From an uncultured Butyrivibrio sp. (GTDB taxonomy: Bacteria > Bacillota > Clostridia > Lachnospirales > Lachnospiraceae), in contig CAMORK010000014.1 of the NCBI GenBank assembly GCA_946623755.1, positions 1 to 48,931 of the forward strand: DNA of 48,931 bases. Direction: 5' to 3'. The notes below the pieces were generated by a model, which saw only the letters and a program-made list of their open reading frames with translations, did not search any database and was not told the DNA's origin. A program made the translations under genes and the position numbers. Positions 6,780-16,394 of this stretch are shown piece after piece. How positions within the stretch are numbered: position 1 is the first letter of the stretch; each line of letters begins with the position of its first letter.

Positions 6780-9152
6780 CTATCTGAGTCTTATGTCAGT
6801 CAGTGCAACGCGATCACCGGTAAGAGCCACATAAATCGCGGCCGGATTTTCTTTTATCACAGTAGTATTTTCAATGTAAAGACCGAGATTCTCCGTAGTC
6901 GTAATAACACTGTTGCCCTTGCGCTCAAAGGTAACTTCACACTCTACGCCTTCCTTATTTTTATCTTTCCATTCCTCCCACCCGGGGAAGTAATCCTTCT
7001 TTTTCATGATGAACTCATTATCGGAATAATTGTCTTTTATTTCATTTTCTCCATTGAGTTTGATCAATGCATACTCATGGTAATTATTACCGAATACCTG
7101 TCCGTCATCCGAAGAATAAATGGCAATATACGGGCAATGCCAGATAAAACTTGCCACCGGCAGGCTCACCGTATGGAATTTGATCCTGAGCTTGTTCTTA
7201 AGCTCTATACCCTCGGTTGCCGCTGAACGGGTCTGACTGATCTGGATATTTTTTAAATCCGACTCCATATGATCGATATAACTTATTTCATCCGAAATTC
7301 GAGGTACAAAGTTTTCATCTACATCCTTATCGGTCTGTTCTATTGTTATTTCGCTTATGTCACAGTTTTCACCTGTAATCCCGATATAAACTGACGTTGA
7401 GCCGTCCGTCAGAGCTAAGATGTCTTCTTTCTCGTAGTCCGGTCCCCTCATTACAACCTTAAGATGATCATCATACTTTCCGGCAATTATCTCATATTCA
7501 TCAGCCTTCAGTCTTTCATAGCCGGCAGCCTCATCAAGCTTAATCTCTTTGATCTTTCTGGCACTGGTACAAATATTATGGTCATCAAACCATATCTCTC
7601 CATACTCCTGATAGTGATATGCTGTTATGGATTTTTTATTGTCATGCACACGTCGGTCATATGAATCAAACAAAATAATGGACGGTGCTGTAAAGCTATT
7701 TGTTGGATCCTTTGCCGGCACGGATTTAAATCTGATCCTGATAATCTGTCCTCCGACAGGAATACCCATGGAAATTGCATCCCTGTATGTGCGACAGGTA
7801 AGCTCTTTTTCCACAAGGGACAGATCATCATGGCTTCTTCCGCTCGATTCCTCATCTATGATCTTAACCATGATCCCGGCAAACTCAGGGTCAAATTCAA
7901 TACCGGCCCCCTTTACAAATGCTTCTCTGGCTACAAACTCCGGCTTTGCATCACGATATCTTTTCCTGGATGTCATAGTAACATATGCATCAGCAACCGC
8001 AATGATCCTGGCAATCTCCGGTATATCCTCTCCCTTTAAGCCTTCCGGATATCCCGTTCCGTTATATCTCTCATGGCTGTAATATGCTCCGTCGCTTAAG
8101 AACGGATATTCTTTTATATTTTCCAGTATCTCTTTTCCGATAACGGGCTTTTGTCTAAATGTTTCGATGTCCCACTTACCGGGGTCCTCCTCATTCTTGA
8201 TGACAGAATCCGGGATTCCTATAAGGCCGACATCATGAAGCAATGCTGCATAATATGCCTTTTCACAATGGTCCTCATCAAGTCCGCAACGAGCTGTTAT
8301 CTTTCTTGCATATTCTGCCACTTTAACCGCATTGCCCTTTGCAAAGTCATCCTTTTTTTCTACGGCAGACACAAAAGCTTTTGCTGTCTGGTCAAAAAGC
8401 CTCTGCATACGCTTTTGCTCACCCTGCATATTCTGAAGTTCAAGATTATGAGCATGCTCCACCGTATCATTTATATCAAGATATGCAAATATATACAGAC
8501 TGACAGAAACCGCTACCATTGACATATTAACTATGGAGATTCCATAGGTAAATATCTGCAATATGCCACATATGATCGGCACAAAGATGTATAAGATCAT
8601 TGAAAGATAGATCAGTCTGCTGAAGAACTTTTTATACTGCCTTATCACTGTATACTGTACGATTGGGCAGATTATAGGGATGATATAAGCTATTAAGAAG
8701 CCGCGTCCCCTATGATACGTATTGGTCGCATCAAAATAATAATACAGGTTGGTGAACGCTCCTATTACCGCCAGGACCATACCAAAGAAAGATACTACTC
8801 CAACCACATCCAGTCGCTTAGAGGTAATTCTGGCCTTATTTTCTTTTTCAACCCCCAGCAGATTCTTAAGGTAAATATTAAAAGCAAAGACGACCCCTGA
8901 TGTCAGCACGAATACAGCACAGTTGCTAAGCCTTACCATTACATAGCCTTTGTGACTGATATCTCCTGCGTAAATATAAGCCAGCCTGTCAAACCAAAGC
9001 AAAGCAAAGGCTATAACCTCCATGGTAATAAGCGTCCACTTCATCTTCTTATCCATGAACTTTGTGATAAGCAAAAGAATGGCCATCATTCCACATGCCC
9101 CGCACAAAAGGAGCATCATATTAAGTTGATATGTCCTGATAAATTCGACCAT
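6780..9152 (-). CDS. Membrane HD-GYP protein with degenerate metal site and duplicated C-terminal module
   Basis: About 790 residues. Residues 1-235 hold seven or so membrane segments of a sensor type, followed by a short coiled linker and an HD-GYP domain (~260-430). The HD (ALLHDVG), the HE and GYP of SHERYNGTGYP and the VAD Asp are present. Residues that are normally metal-binding His are replaced: GNAVKV where GHSxRV is usual, RQKPVIG where KxHPxxG is usual, and SHE where HHE is usual; the Lys after HD is Leu. Phosphodiesterase activity is therefore doubtful. Residues ~455-790 are two related beta-rich repeats ending TSVYIGITG...DISEITI and AAIYVALTG...ALTDIRL. The ATG at 9152 follows AAAGGA; a TTG one codon upstream is less likely. 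It is 11 bases from the preceding response regulator gene. Confidence 0.88.
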   Translation of the reverse strand: MVEFIRTYQLNMMLLLCGACGMMAILLLITKFMDKKMKWTLITMEVIAFALLWFDRLAYIYAGDISHKGYVMVRLSNCAVFVLTSGVVFAFNIYLKNLLGVEKENKARITSKRLDVVGVVSFFGMVLAVIGAFTNLYYYFDATNTYHRGRGFLIAYIIPIICPIVQYTVIRQYKKFFSRLIYLSMILYIFVPIICGILQIFTYGISIVNMSMVAVSVSLYIFAYLDINDTVEHAHNLELQNMQGEQKRMQRLFDQTAKAFVSAVEKKDDFAKGNAVKVAEYARKITARCGLDEDHCEKAYYAALLHDVGLIGIPDSVIKNEEDPGKWDIETFRQKPVIGKEILENIKEYPFLSDGAYYSHERYNGTGYPEGLKGEDIPEIARIIAVADAYVTMTSRKRYRDAKPEFVAREAFVKGAGIEFDPEFAGIMVKIIDEESSGRSHDDLSLVEKELTCRTYRDAISMGIPVGGQIIRIRFKSVPAKDPTNSFTAPSIILFDSYDRRVHDNKKSITAYHYQEYGEIWFDDHNICTSARKIKEIKLDEAAGYERLKADEYEIIAGKYDDHLKVVMRGPDYEKEDILALTDGSTSVYIGITGENCDISEITIEQTDKDVDENFVPRISDEISYIDHMESDLKNIQISQTRSAATEGIELKNKLRIKFHTVSLPVASFIWHCPYIAIYSSDDGQVFGNNYHEYALIKLNGENEIKDNYSDNEFIMKKKDYFPGWEEWKDKNKEGVECEVTFERKGNSVITTTENLGLYIENTTVIKENPAAIYVALTGDRVALTDIRLR

Positions 9153-9163
9153 CAAACATTCCT

Positions 9164-9925
9164 TTATCTGCTATGAAGTATAAAAAACTCATTGAGCTTC
9201 TCCAAAAGCTCTTCTTTTTTGATGTTTTTCAAAAAATAACCTTCCGGTTTCAATGAAACCACCTTCATCACACTTTCCTTATCACTTTTTCCTGTAAGAA
9301 ACATAACCGGAATAGACTTGGTCTCATCGTCGCTTCTAAGCATTTCCAGCACCTGCGGGCCACTGGTCACCGGCATCTCGTGATCAAGCAGGATCAGATC
9401 TACCGTATTTTTCCCAAGCCACTTAATTGCCTGCAGGCCGGAATTTGCCATAAATACCTTATAAGTATCTTTTAACCACTCTCGAACAAGCCCAAGATAA
9501 TTGGGATCATCATCGACTACAAGGATGCTCTTTTTAAAATCACCCTTACGTTCTTTCTCAAAGTATTCCGTAACTGCCTTTAGATATGCAGCATTATCTA
9601 CAGGACGCGGAAAAGTGCTGTAGATAAGATGTTCGGGAATATGTGTGGATATACTCTGCAGATCTTTTTGCTCTCCTATCAGGATGATCTGCTGGCTTCT
9701 CTCTTCCATCGTATCAGCCAGATAGTGAATGACATCCTCATGAGAAGACGATTGATCATCCATATACAACGTGATCAAAGTAACTCCATCGAGCTTTTTG
9801 TTGATATCATCAATAGAACAGGGGGCAAAACTGCAATCTATGCCTGAGTCCTGCGCTTTTCCTATCAGTACCCTGACTATAAATGATTCTTTTTCACCTA
9901 CAACGATCATGCGATCCTTAAACAT
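9164..9925 (-). CDS. Response regulator: pseudo-receiver plus C-terminal receiver
   Basis: About 253 residues with no DNA-binding output. The C-terminal ~120 residues are a standard receiver (LVVDDD, phosphoacceptor in LLDHEMP, T in FLTG, Lys in LKNIKK). The N-terminal ~125 residues alternate strands and helices like a receiver (MIVVGE, LITLYMDD, IILIGE, FPRPVD) but lack the acidic pocket and the KP lysine, so this half is a pseudo-receiver. I chose ATG 9925 over the longer frame to 9985 because AAGGAGAG lies five bases upstream; the longer version would run into the kinase gene. It is sandwiched between the hybrid kinase and an HD-GYP gene and is a likely phosphorelay output or shuttle. Confidence 0.85.
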   Translation of the reverse strand: MFKDRMIVVGEKESFIVRVLIGKAQDSGIDCSFAPCSIDDINKKLDGVTLITLYMDDQSSSHEDVIHYLADTMEERSQQIILIGEQKDLQSISTHIPEHLIYSTFPRPVDNAAYLKAVTEYFEKERKGDFKKSILVVDDDPNYLGLVREWLKDTYKVFMANSGLQAIKWLGKNTVDLILLDHEMPVTSGPQVLEMLRSDDETKSIPVMFLTGKSDKESVMKVVSLKPEGYFLKNIKKEELLEKLNEFFILHSR

Positions 9926-9950
9926 ACTCTCTCCTTTTTCTGAGGCATTG

Positions 9951-12900
9951 TCATGAAATGAGAGCCTCCATGCCTTCCCAATCAAATACTTTTAACTTTT
10001 TAGCAAGTTCTGCTATCTTTTCTTTATCATCCTTTGGAAGTTTGTATTCATTGAGCTGATTCAGGATCATCTCCACAGCATCATAGTCCATCTGAGGGAT
10101 CACATCCCTAAGAGCACTGTATGCATCATTAAGCTCTTCCAAAGAGATCTCCTCTTTATCAGAATCATCCTGCATCTCGCTCTCATCAAGCCCCGCAAGT
10201 TTATCCTTAAATTCCAGATAGCTCTTTAACAGATCATCATTATGTTTGTCGATAAACTCAATGTCTTCCTTATTGCCCGCATCCTCTATACTCTCTGCAA
10301 GCTTTGACATTTCCGTGGCACCTATGATCCTGTATGAGCTCTTGAGTGCATGAACCTTAATAGTATAAAGCCTGATATCCCCGGCTTCATAGGCGTCACT
10401 TATTACTCTTGCATTTCCGTCTATAGTCTCGAGGAACATCTTAAGGGAATAAATAAACTGTGAAATACCTCCGGAATTCTTGATTCCCTCATCCACATCA
10501 ATTCCTTCCACATCATAAATCCAATTAAGCTCCGGCGGAATACTCTCCAGATCAGCAGTGGCCTCTGTCGCCTCCGGCTTATCCATGATCTCCTCGGGAA
10601 GATGACGCATTATAGCATTCTCAAGGGCATAACTGTCAATAGGCTTTGACAAATATCCCGTAAAACCTTTGGACTTATAGAATTCCTCTCCGGCTGTTGA
10701 ATTGGCAGTAAGTGCATAGACCGGTATATCCGGATCAGTCTCACGAATGTGTGCTACTGTCTCAATACCATCCATCCCCGGCATCATGTGATCCAATAGC
10801 ACTACATTGAATCTTGTAGACTTCATTTTTTCCAGGCACTCCTGTCCGCTTGAAGCAGTAGTCACGAACATCTTTGTAGCTTTCAAAAGTCCCTTAATGA
10901 CACTGAGGTTCATCGGATTGTCATCAACTACCAGTATATCTGCATCAGGGGCTATGAATTTAGGTACATACGGCCCCTTTGCGGCAGACTCATCGTGTTC
11001 TATGAATAATCCCAATGGCGAAGTATCGGTTATTTTCTGCTTCAGGCACAGTATAAACTCCGAGCCTTCCCCATACACACTCTCACAGGTCAGCGTTCCA
11101 CCCATAAGCTCGGTAAATCGTCTGGATATGTCCAAACCAAGTCCTGTTCCCTGAATACCGCTGTTCTTTTGTTCGTCCAGCCTCTCGTATGCAGTAAAGA
11201 GCTTATCCATGTCTTCTGCCTTAACACCAATTCCTGTATCCTTTACAGAGTATCGTATGCTGGCTTCATCCCCATGGCGCTCATCCATTGAAACAGACAG
11301 GATGACGCAGCCCTTTTGTGTATACTTAACAGCGTTGGTAAGAAGGTTTAAAACCACCTGCTTTATCTTTCCTGCGTCTCCATACAGCTTCTTGGGAATA
11401 AGTTCGTCTACAACAACATCGAACATCAGCTCTTTTTCTGTACATTTCACACGTATCATCGATACTATTGACCTTAAAAGATCCTGAACATCATATTCCT
11501 GCTCGACAAGATGCATCTTGCCCGATTCAATTTTTGATATATCAAGAAGATCATTGATAAGGCCAAGAAGAGTCTCAGACGCATTTCTGATATCAAGGGC
11601 ATAGTTAACCATAGACATAAAATATGCCTTGGGTACATCCTTGGGATTTTCACGCAGTATCATCTCATCCATACCCATTATGGTATTGATAGGTGTGCGT
11701 ATTTCATGGGAAATATTGGCAAGGAATCTGGTCTTTGCCAAATTGGCCCGCTCTGCATCGTCTCTTGCCTGCTTGATCTCTTCATACTGTCTTCTGATGA
11801 CAGTTCCCTTCATTACCCTCCACACAATAAGTCCTGTGAAAAGAGCTATGAGTATCAGCGACAAAACCCGCACGATCCAAAGTTCTGAAAACCGGGATTT
11901 CTTGGTGATACCTACAGTCTGCTCCAACATAACATTTCTCCTGGTGTGATCGAGAACCTGTATGTGAAGAGTATAGTTTCCGCTGCTCATACCGGTATAC
12001 TCAAGGTCCTGAAGCTGGCTTCTTGGTACTACCAATTCATCTTCTTCGTCACCCTCCATAAAGATCCTTACCGGCGGATCAGTCAACGTATAATCAAGAA
12101 CCGAAACCTCTATCCTGACTCTTCCACCGCTTGAAGGCAAAGTATATCTGCCCTGGCCGTCCGGTAATATCTTTTTATCACCGATGTATATCGACTTTAC
12201 CGTGGTTTTGACCGCTATTTGTCCCTCAAAAAAGTTTTTGATATTTACCTTGCATACCCCTGCCCTTCCGGAAAGGTATAAATCACCATTTTCATCCAGA
12301 TAGCTGAAGGAATTGGAAGTAGGGGTTCCTGTGAGGCCATTGGCGAGTGTATACAGCTTGAAATCTGTTATACTGTCATCAACCATCTCACGGGCATCTA
12401 CGACATAAATACCTGCAGAAGAAATAACCCATATATCATCGCTTTCGCTGACAATAAGGTCATAGTTGTTGTTATATGGAAAAGATGTAACCTGTGTTAC
12501 GATTTCATCCTTCATGTACTGAATTGAGTTTGATGTCACCAGCCAGTAAAGATCCCTCATGTCATCCCTGATGATCTTCATGACAACATCGCTGGTGAGC
12601 CCATCATCTCTGCCGATCTTTCTTACGCCGGCATCGCTGATCACATATATTCCGTCACCATCTGTTCCTACATATATCTGGCCGTCATCGCCCTCTTCAA
12701 TATCCAAAAACACAGTATTCTTTATAGTCGGATCCAGCGCCAGTACGCTCTGTACCTTTCCATCTGAAATCCTGGCAAGGCCAATATTTGTCCCCGCGTA
12801 AATACTGCCATCTCCGGCCTGCATAGTGCATCTTATCTCATCGCTCGGCATTCCGTTTTGTACACTAAAATTCGTTATGTTACCTTCTTTTGAGTAACAC

Positions 12901-14204
12901 ACCAGTCCGATGCCGTTATCGAAAGTGGATATCCATAAATTGCCATCATCATCCCGCATAAGACAACGGATTCTTGAATGCCCCAAATAATCTGTCAGTT
13001 CATTCTCAATCACCTGATTGTCTTTTCCCAGAATCCTCAATCCCTGGTTAGAGCCAACGTAGAGCTTATCTCCAACAAGACAGGTTGCATTTACTACCTC
13101 TCTCGGCAATCCCGTTATGCGACTCATATCCGTAAAATTGCTGGTTACGAGCTTCATAACTCCCTGCGTAGAAGATGCGATCCAAATATTTCCCTGATAA
13201 TCAGAGGTAGCCATTTCTATTCCACTGTCCACAGGAAGGTCGTTGATCAGATTAAAGCTGTTATCAACATCCAGATATCCCAGCTGACTGCTGGAAGATA
13301 CCCATATCCTTCCGCAGTCATAATTTATCCAGTGTATGGAATTTAAAGGTGCCACGGATATATGTCTTAATTGTCCGACAGGATCTCCAAAGCGTCCATA
13401 GTAAAGATCACTTCCCTCCGTACCGAAATAGACATATCCATCTCTGGCCGGGTCACTCAGGATATTTGATATTCTGTTTTCCAGGCCAAGTTCACGGCTG
13501 CTGTAACAGAGGTTGATCACCTGATCCTCAACGGAGAATACAATGCCATTCTTGGTCTGCCCATAAATAGTGCCCTGTGAATCGCTGTACAGGCTCAGCA
13601 CTCTCTCCTCATTAATCCTGTCATCTTCAATGTTATGGATCACCAAACCGGCATCCGCAAAACATATTCCGGCTGTAGTCCCTATATATACATTACCTTC
13701 ACCATCTTCTGCAAAAGATCTGATTGATGAAGATGGTAGTCCTTCCTTATAAGTGATCCATGTAGCCTTTTCACCGTCCAGCACAACAACACCGTTATCA
13801 TTGGTGCCAACCCAGATCCGGCCACGGCTGTCTTCAAACATTCCTCTCCCACTGGTAAGACCATCGGAAGTAGTTATTTTTTCAAACACAGACCCGTCGT
13901 AACGAATTATTCCACTATAGCTGCCGATCCAAATATACCCGTCACTGGCGCCAAGGACACAATTGGCATCTGACGTAGGCAATCCATTAGTAGCATCATA
14001 AACCTGCGTGGCATATCCTGCGGACCCAAGCTGTCCTGATACAGCATAACCTCCACCAAGCCTTAGCGTGTTTTCATCAGCCTCCATTACAAGTGATGAG
14101 CTGTCAGATGCTGCGGAGTCAAAGCAATCGCAATAAACTCCGGCAATCAATATCAGCACACCAAGAGAAGCCGCTATGAAGTTTTGGATCTCTCTCTTCT
14201 CCAT
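9951..14204 (-). CDS. Hybrid sensor histidine kinase with extracytoplasmic beta-propeller, receiver and HPt
   Basis: This 1417-residue membrane kinase has an N-terminal membrane/signal segment (~10-28), then about 640 residues of two-component propeller repeats (recurring GLPSSSIRS, DGYIWIG and GRIWVGT patterns). A Y_Y_Y-like beta domain and a transmembrane helix (~778-800) follow. The cytoplasmic part has HisKA (SHEIRTP, His ~833), an ATPase domain (N-box LLTNAVKY, DTGIGV, GTGLGL), a receiver (LLDHMMPG, Asp ~1138) and an HPt domain (VHALKSS, His ~1285). The last ~65 residues form a further conserved block (PQMDYDAVEM). This is the full His-Asp-His phosphorelay of BvgS/HTCS-like kinases, but without an HTH. 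Propellers of this type sense carbohydrate or other periplasm-side ligands in Bacteroidetes; the ligand here is unknown. AAGGAG precedes ATG 14204. Confidence 0.95.
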   Translation of the reverse strand: MEKREIQNFIAASLGVLILIAGVYCDCFDSAASDSSSLVMEADENTLRLGGGYAVSGQLGSAGYATQVYDATNGLPTSDANCVLGASDGYIWIGSYSGIIRYDGSVFEKITTSDGLTSGRGMFEDSRGRIWVGTNDNGVVVLDGEKATWITYKEGLPSSSIRSFAEDGEGNVYIGTTAGICFADAGLVIHNIEDDRINEERVLSLYSDSQGTIYGQTKNGIVFSVEDQVINLCYSSRELGLENRISNILSDPARDGYVYFGTEGSDLYYGRFGDPVGQLRHISVAPLNSIHWINYDCGRIWVSSSSQLGYLDVDNSFNLINDLPVDSGIEMATSDYQGNIWIASSTQGVMKLVTSNFTDMSRITGLPREVVNATCLVGDKLYVGSNQGLRILGKDNQVIENELTDYLGHSRIRCLMRDDDGNLWISTFDNGIGLVCYSKEGNITNFSVQNGMPSDEIRCTMQAGDGSIYAGTNIGLARISDGKVQSVLALDPTIKNTVFLDIEEGDDGQIYVGTDGDGIYVISDAGVRKIGRDDGLTSDVVMKIIRDDMRDLYWLVTSNSIQYMKDEIVTQVTSFPYNNNYDLIVSESDDIWVISSAGIYVVDAREMVDDSITDFKLYTLANGLTGTPTSNSFSYLDENGDLYLSGRAGVCKVNIKNFFEGQIAVKTTVKSIYIGDKKILPDGQGRYTLPSSGGRVRIEVSVLDYTLTDPPVRIFMEGDEEDELVVPRSQLQDLEYTGMSSGNYTLHIQVLDHTRRNVMLEQTVGITKKSRFSELWIVRVLSLILIALFTGLIVWRVMKGTVIRRQYEEIKQARDDAERANLAKTRFLANISHEIRTPINTIMGMDEMILRENPKDVPKAYFMSMVNYALDIRNASETLLGLINDLLDISKIESGKMHLVEQEYDVQDLLRSIVSMIRVKCTEKELMFDVVVDELIPKKLYGDAGKIKQVVLNLLTNAVKYTQKGCVILSVSMDERHGDEASIRYSVKDTGIGVKAEDMDKLFTAYERLDEQKNSGIQGTGLGLDISRRFTELMGGTLTCESVYGEGSEFILCLKQKITDTSPLGLFIEHDESAAKGPYVPKFIAPDADILVVDDNPMNLSVIKGLLKATKMFVTTASSGQECLEKMKSTRFNVVLLDHMMPGMDGIETVAHIRETDPDIPVYALTANSTAGEEFYKSKGFTGYLSKPIDSYALENAIMRHLPEEIMDKPEATEATADLESIPPELNWIYDVEGIDVDEGIKNSGGISQFIYSLKMFLETIDGNARVISDAYEAGDIRLYTIKVHALKSSYRIIGATEMSKLAESIEDAGNKEDIEFIDKHNDDLLKSYLEFKDKLAGLDESEMQDDSDKEEISLEELNDAYSALRDVIPQMDYDAVEMILNQLNEYKLPKDDKEKIAELAKKLKVFDWEGMEALIS

Positions 14205-14214
14205 GCCACTCCTT

Positions 14215-16350
14215 TTACATCGTTCTGTTATACTTTTTCAAAACAACCTTAACCTCAGGAATGTTATCAAGAAATACCTCTACGCACTTGGGATCAAACT
14301 GCGTCCCCTTGCCTTCTTTGATAATGTCAAGAGCTTTGTCCAAAGGAAAGGCCGGCTTATATACTCTTGGAGATGTAAGAGCATCAAACACATCGGCTAC
14401 AGCCATTATTCTGGCAGAAAGAGGGATGATTTCTCCATGCAATCCATCGGGGTACCCTTTTCCATCCCATCTCTCATGATGATACGCAGCCATATTCCTT
14501 GCTTCTTTGAGGTAATTCTCACCCATGACAGTACTTATGGCATCTTCCATGATCTTCTTTCCAACAGTAGTATGCGTCTTAATGATCTCAAACTCTTCAT
14601 CTGTCAGTTTGCCAGGCTTATTGAGTACCGCATCCGGGATGTTGATCTTTCCAATATCATGAAGCGGCGCTGAGCGGACTACGTCGGAAATAAACTTAGC
14701 ATCGATCTTTTCAGCGTAATATCCCTTTTTCTGCAGGCCTTCAACAATTATCTTTACATAAGCGGCAGTCTTTTGAATATGAGCACCTGTATCAGAGTCT
14801 CTGTTTTCAACCATATCAGCCATGGTAACAATAAGTCCGTCCTGCATCTTGGCTGTAGTATCAGAAAGCCTCCTTAAGTCGCGCATCTGCTCTGAAAGAT
14901 TAAGTGTCATATTGCAAATAGAGTTATAGAGTTCCTCCACTTCATCCTGTGTTTCGATTTTCAGAGCCCTGATACTCTTAACATTTTTATCAAGTTGTTC
15001 CTGTCCATAACCAAGGTTGGAAAAATCATTAACGCACTTGGCCATACTTCTGATCGGATATACCATGGTAACATTCGTTACCCAAAGGTTATGCGCGATT
15101 ACCAGGATAAAAAAGCCCAGAAGAATAAAGAAAGCTTTTGTCATAAAGCTTTTCATGTAGCCCTGCATATTCGTTATCGAGATATCTGCCACTCCATAAC
15201 ATACGACACGTCCGCCGGAGTCTTTTATCGGGTAAAAGATCGACCGTGTCCAGTGCCTCATACTGCCATGCTCTAACGGCTGTACATTTTCTCCGGCCAA
15301 AAACTGCGGTAAATACTCCAAAAAATCCTCGTCATAATCAATCTTCACCGGAATGGCTTCACCCTTATCGCTGTTGAGATCGAAGATACGACGGCCGGCG
15401 TTTTTCTCGAATTTCACAAAAAACATATTTTCAACAGAGCCAGAGGCTCTTTTTATCTTTCGCAGAAGCTCCTGCGTTTCAAGATACCCTTCTGCATCTT
15501 CTCCTGCCGCGATGAAACCATTTATTTTCTCGGGGTCAATGACATCGGCAGAGAGTCTGAGCGCATTTAAAGCATCTATTGTCTTCTCCTGCTTAGTGTT
15601 GTTAAAATACAGACCAAATCCTATCCATCCTGTCACAACTATCAGGATCAATGATGTGGATATAACAATGGCTGTGGTTCTGCGGCCCATACTATGTCTG
15701 GTATCTTTTCCCCACACCTTGAGTTTCAGAATTTCATCCCTTGAAAGAGGTTCCTGTTTCCAGTTCCCTCTTTCCAGCCTGTGTAATTTGTTGTCCGGAA
15801 TAAGAATCAAAAGCAGCCATGCAACGGCCGCAGAAAGACCTTTGTCCAGTATATTCCTCAGAAGCGTATATATATAGTAGGCCAAAAACAGATTGCCTCC
15901 AATTATCGAAGCAAAAAGCTCTGTCGTTTCCGAATTCTTGGCAACCTGAGCACCATCCAGAAGGTTCCAGTTGATAACAGCGCTTATACTTCCGGACACA
16001 AAGGCCACTATTAAAATGTACATAATAAAACTTGAGATTTTCTTTTGCGAGAATTTTCTGATATACCATACAGTAAATATAGCTATCAGAGCATTAAGAA
16101 AGCCAAAATACACAGCATTTTGGTCAAAGATGCCACATATGGCATTGGTCATAACAGCCGTTAAGATGCCGGGGAAAAGTCCGCCTACAGCAGCTACTGC
16201 TATTGTACCAATAGCATCGAGAAACAAAGGCATACCCATTTTGTCCATCAAAAAAGCAAGCATAACATTGATCATTATTCCGATCAATGAAAGCAAGATT
16301 CTGGTTTGAGCTCCGCCTTTTGTTGAGCTAGGGTATCTGTAATCAGCCAT
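14215..16350 (-). CDS. Membrane HD-GYP cyclic-di-GMP phosphodiesterase with extracytoplasmic sensor
   Basis: About 711 residues. Residues ~15-187 are five or six membrane helices resembling an ECF-type substrate-binding membrane domain (GTIAVAAVGGLFPGILTAVMT). Then come a transmembrane helix (~226-248), a ~150-residue extracytoplasmic sensor domain, another helix (~403-423) and a HAMP-like/coiled linker. The HD-GYP domain (~505-700) has all expected metal residues: GAHIQKT, LHDIGK, KTHTTVG, YHHERWDGKGYP and VADVFDAL. It is therefore predicted to hydrolyse c-di-GMP in response to an external signal. I start at ATG 16350, with AAGGGTGG just upstream, rather than at the in-frame TTG at 16365. 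It ends 10 bases before the hybrid kinase gene. Confidence 0.93.
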   Translation of the reverse strand: MADYRYPSSTKGGAQTRILLSLIGIMINVMLAFLMDKMGMPLFLDAIGTIAVAAVGGLFPGILTAVMTNAICGIFDQNAVYFGFLNALIAIFTVWYIRKFSQKKISSFIMYILIVAFVSGSISAVINWNLLDGAQVAKNSETTELFASIIGGNLFLAYYIYTLLRNILDKGLSAAVAWLLLILIPDNKLHRLERGNWKQEPLSRDEILKLKVWGKDTRHSMGRRTTAIVISTSLILIVVTGWIGFGLYFNNTKQEKTIDALNALRLSADVIDPEKINGFIAAGEDAEGYLETQELLRKIKRASGSVENMFFVKFEKNAGRRIFDLNSDKGEAIPVKIDYDEDFLEYLPQFLAGENVQPLEHGSMRHWTRSIFYPIKDSGGRVVCYGVADISITNMQGYMKSFMTKAFFILLGFFILVIAHNLWVTNVTMVYPIRSMAKCVNDFSNLGYGQEQLDKNVKSIRALKIETQDEVEELYNSICNMTLNLSEQMRDLRRLSDTTAKMQDGLIVTMADMVENRDSDTGAHIQKTAAYVKIIVEGLQKKGYYAEKIDAKFISDVVRSAPLHDIGKINIPDAVLNKPGKLTDEEFEIIKTHTTVGKKIMEDAISTVMGENYLKEARNMAAYHHERWDGKGYPDGLHGEIIPLSARIMAVADVFDALTSPRVYKPAFPLDKALDIIKEGKGTQFDPKCVEVFLDNIPEVKVVLKKYNRTM

Positions 16351-16394
16351 GATCCACCCTTCCAAAAATTATGCGATATTGCGCATGCCTATTA

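Noticed and set aside
9926-9985. Longer N-terminus for the response regulator (start at 9985)
   Set aside because: It would overlap the kinase gene by 35 bases, adds residues that do not fit the fold, and has no ribosome site; ATG 9925 has AAGGAGAG.
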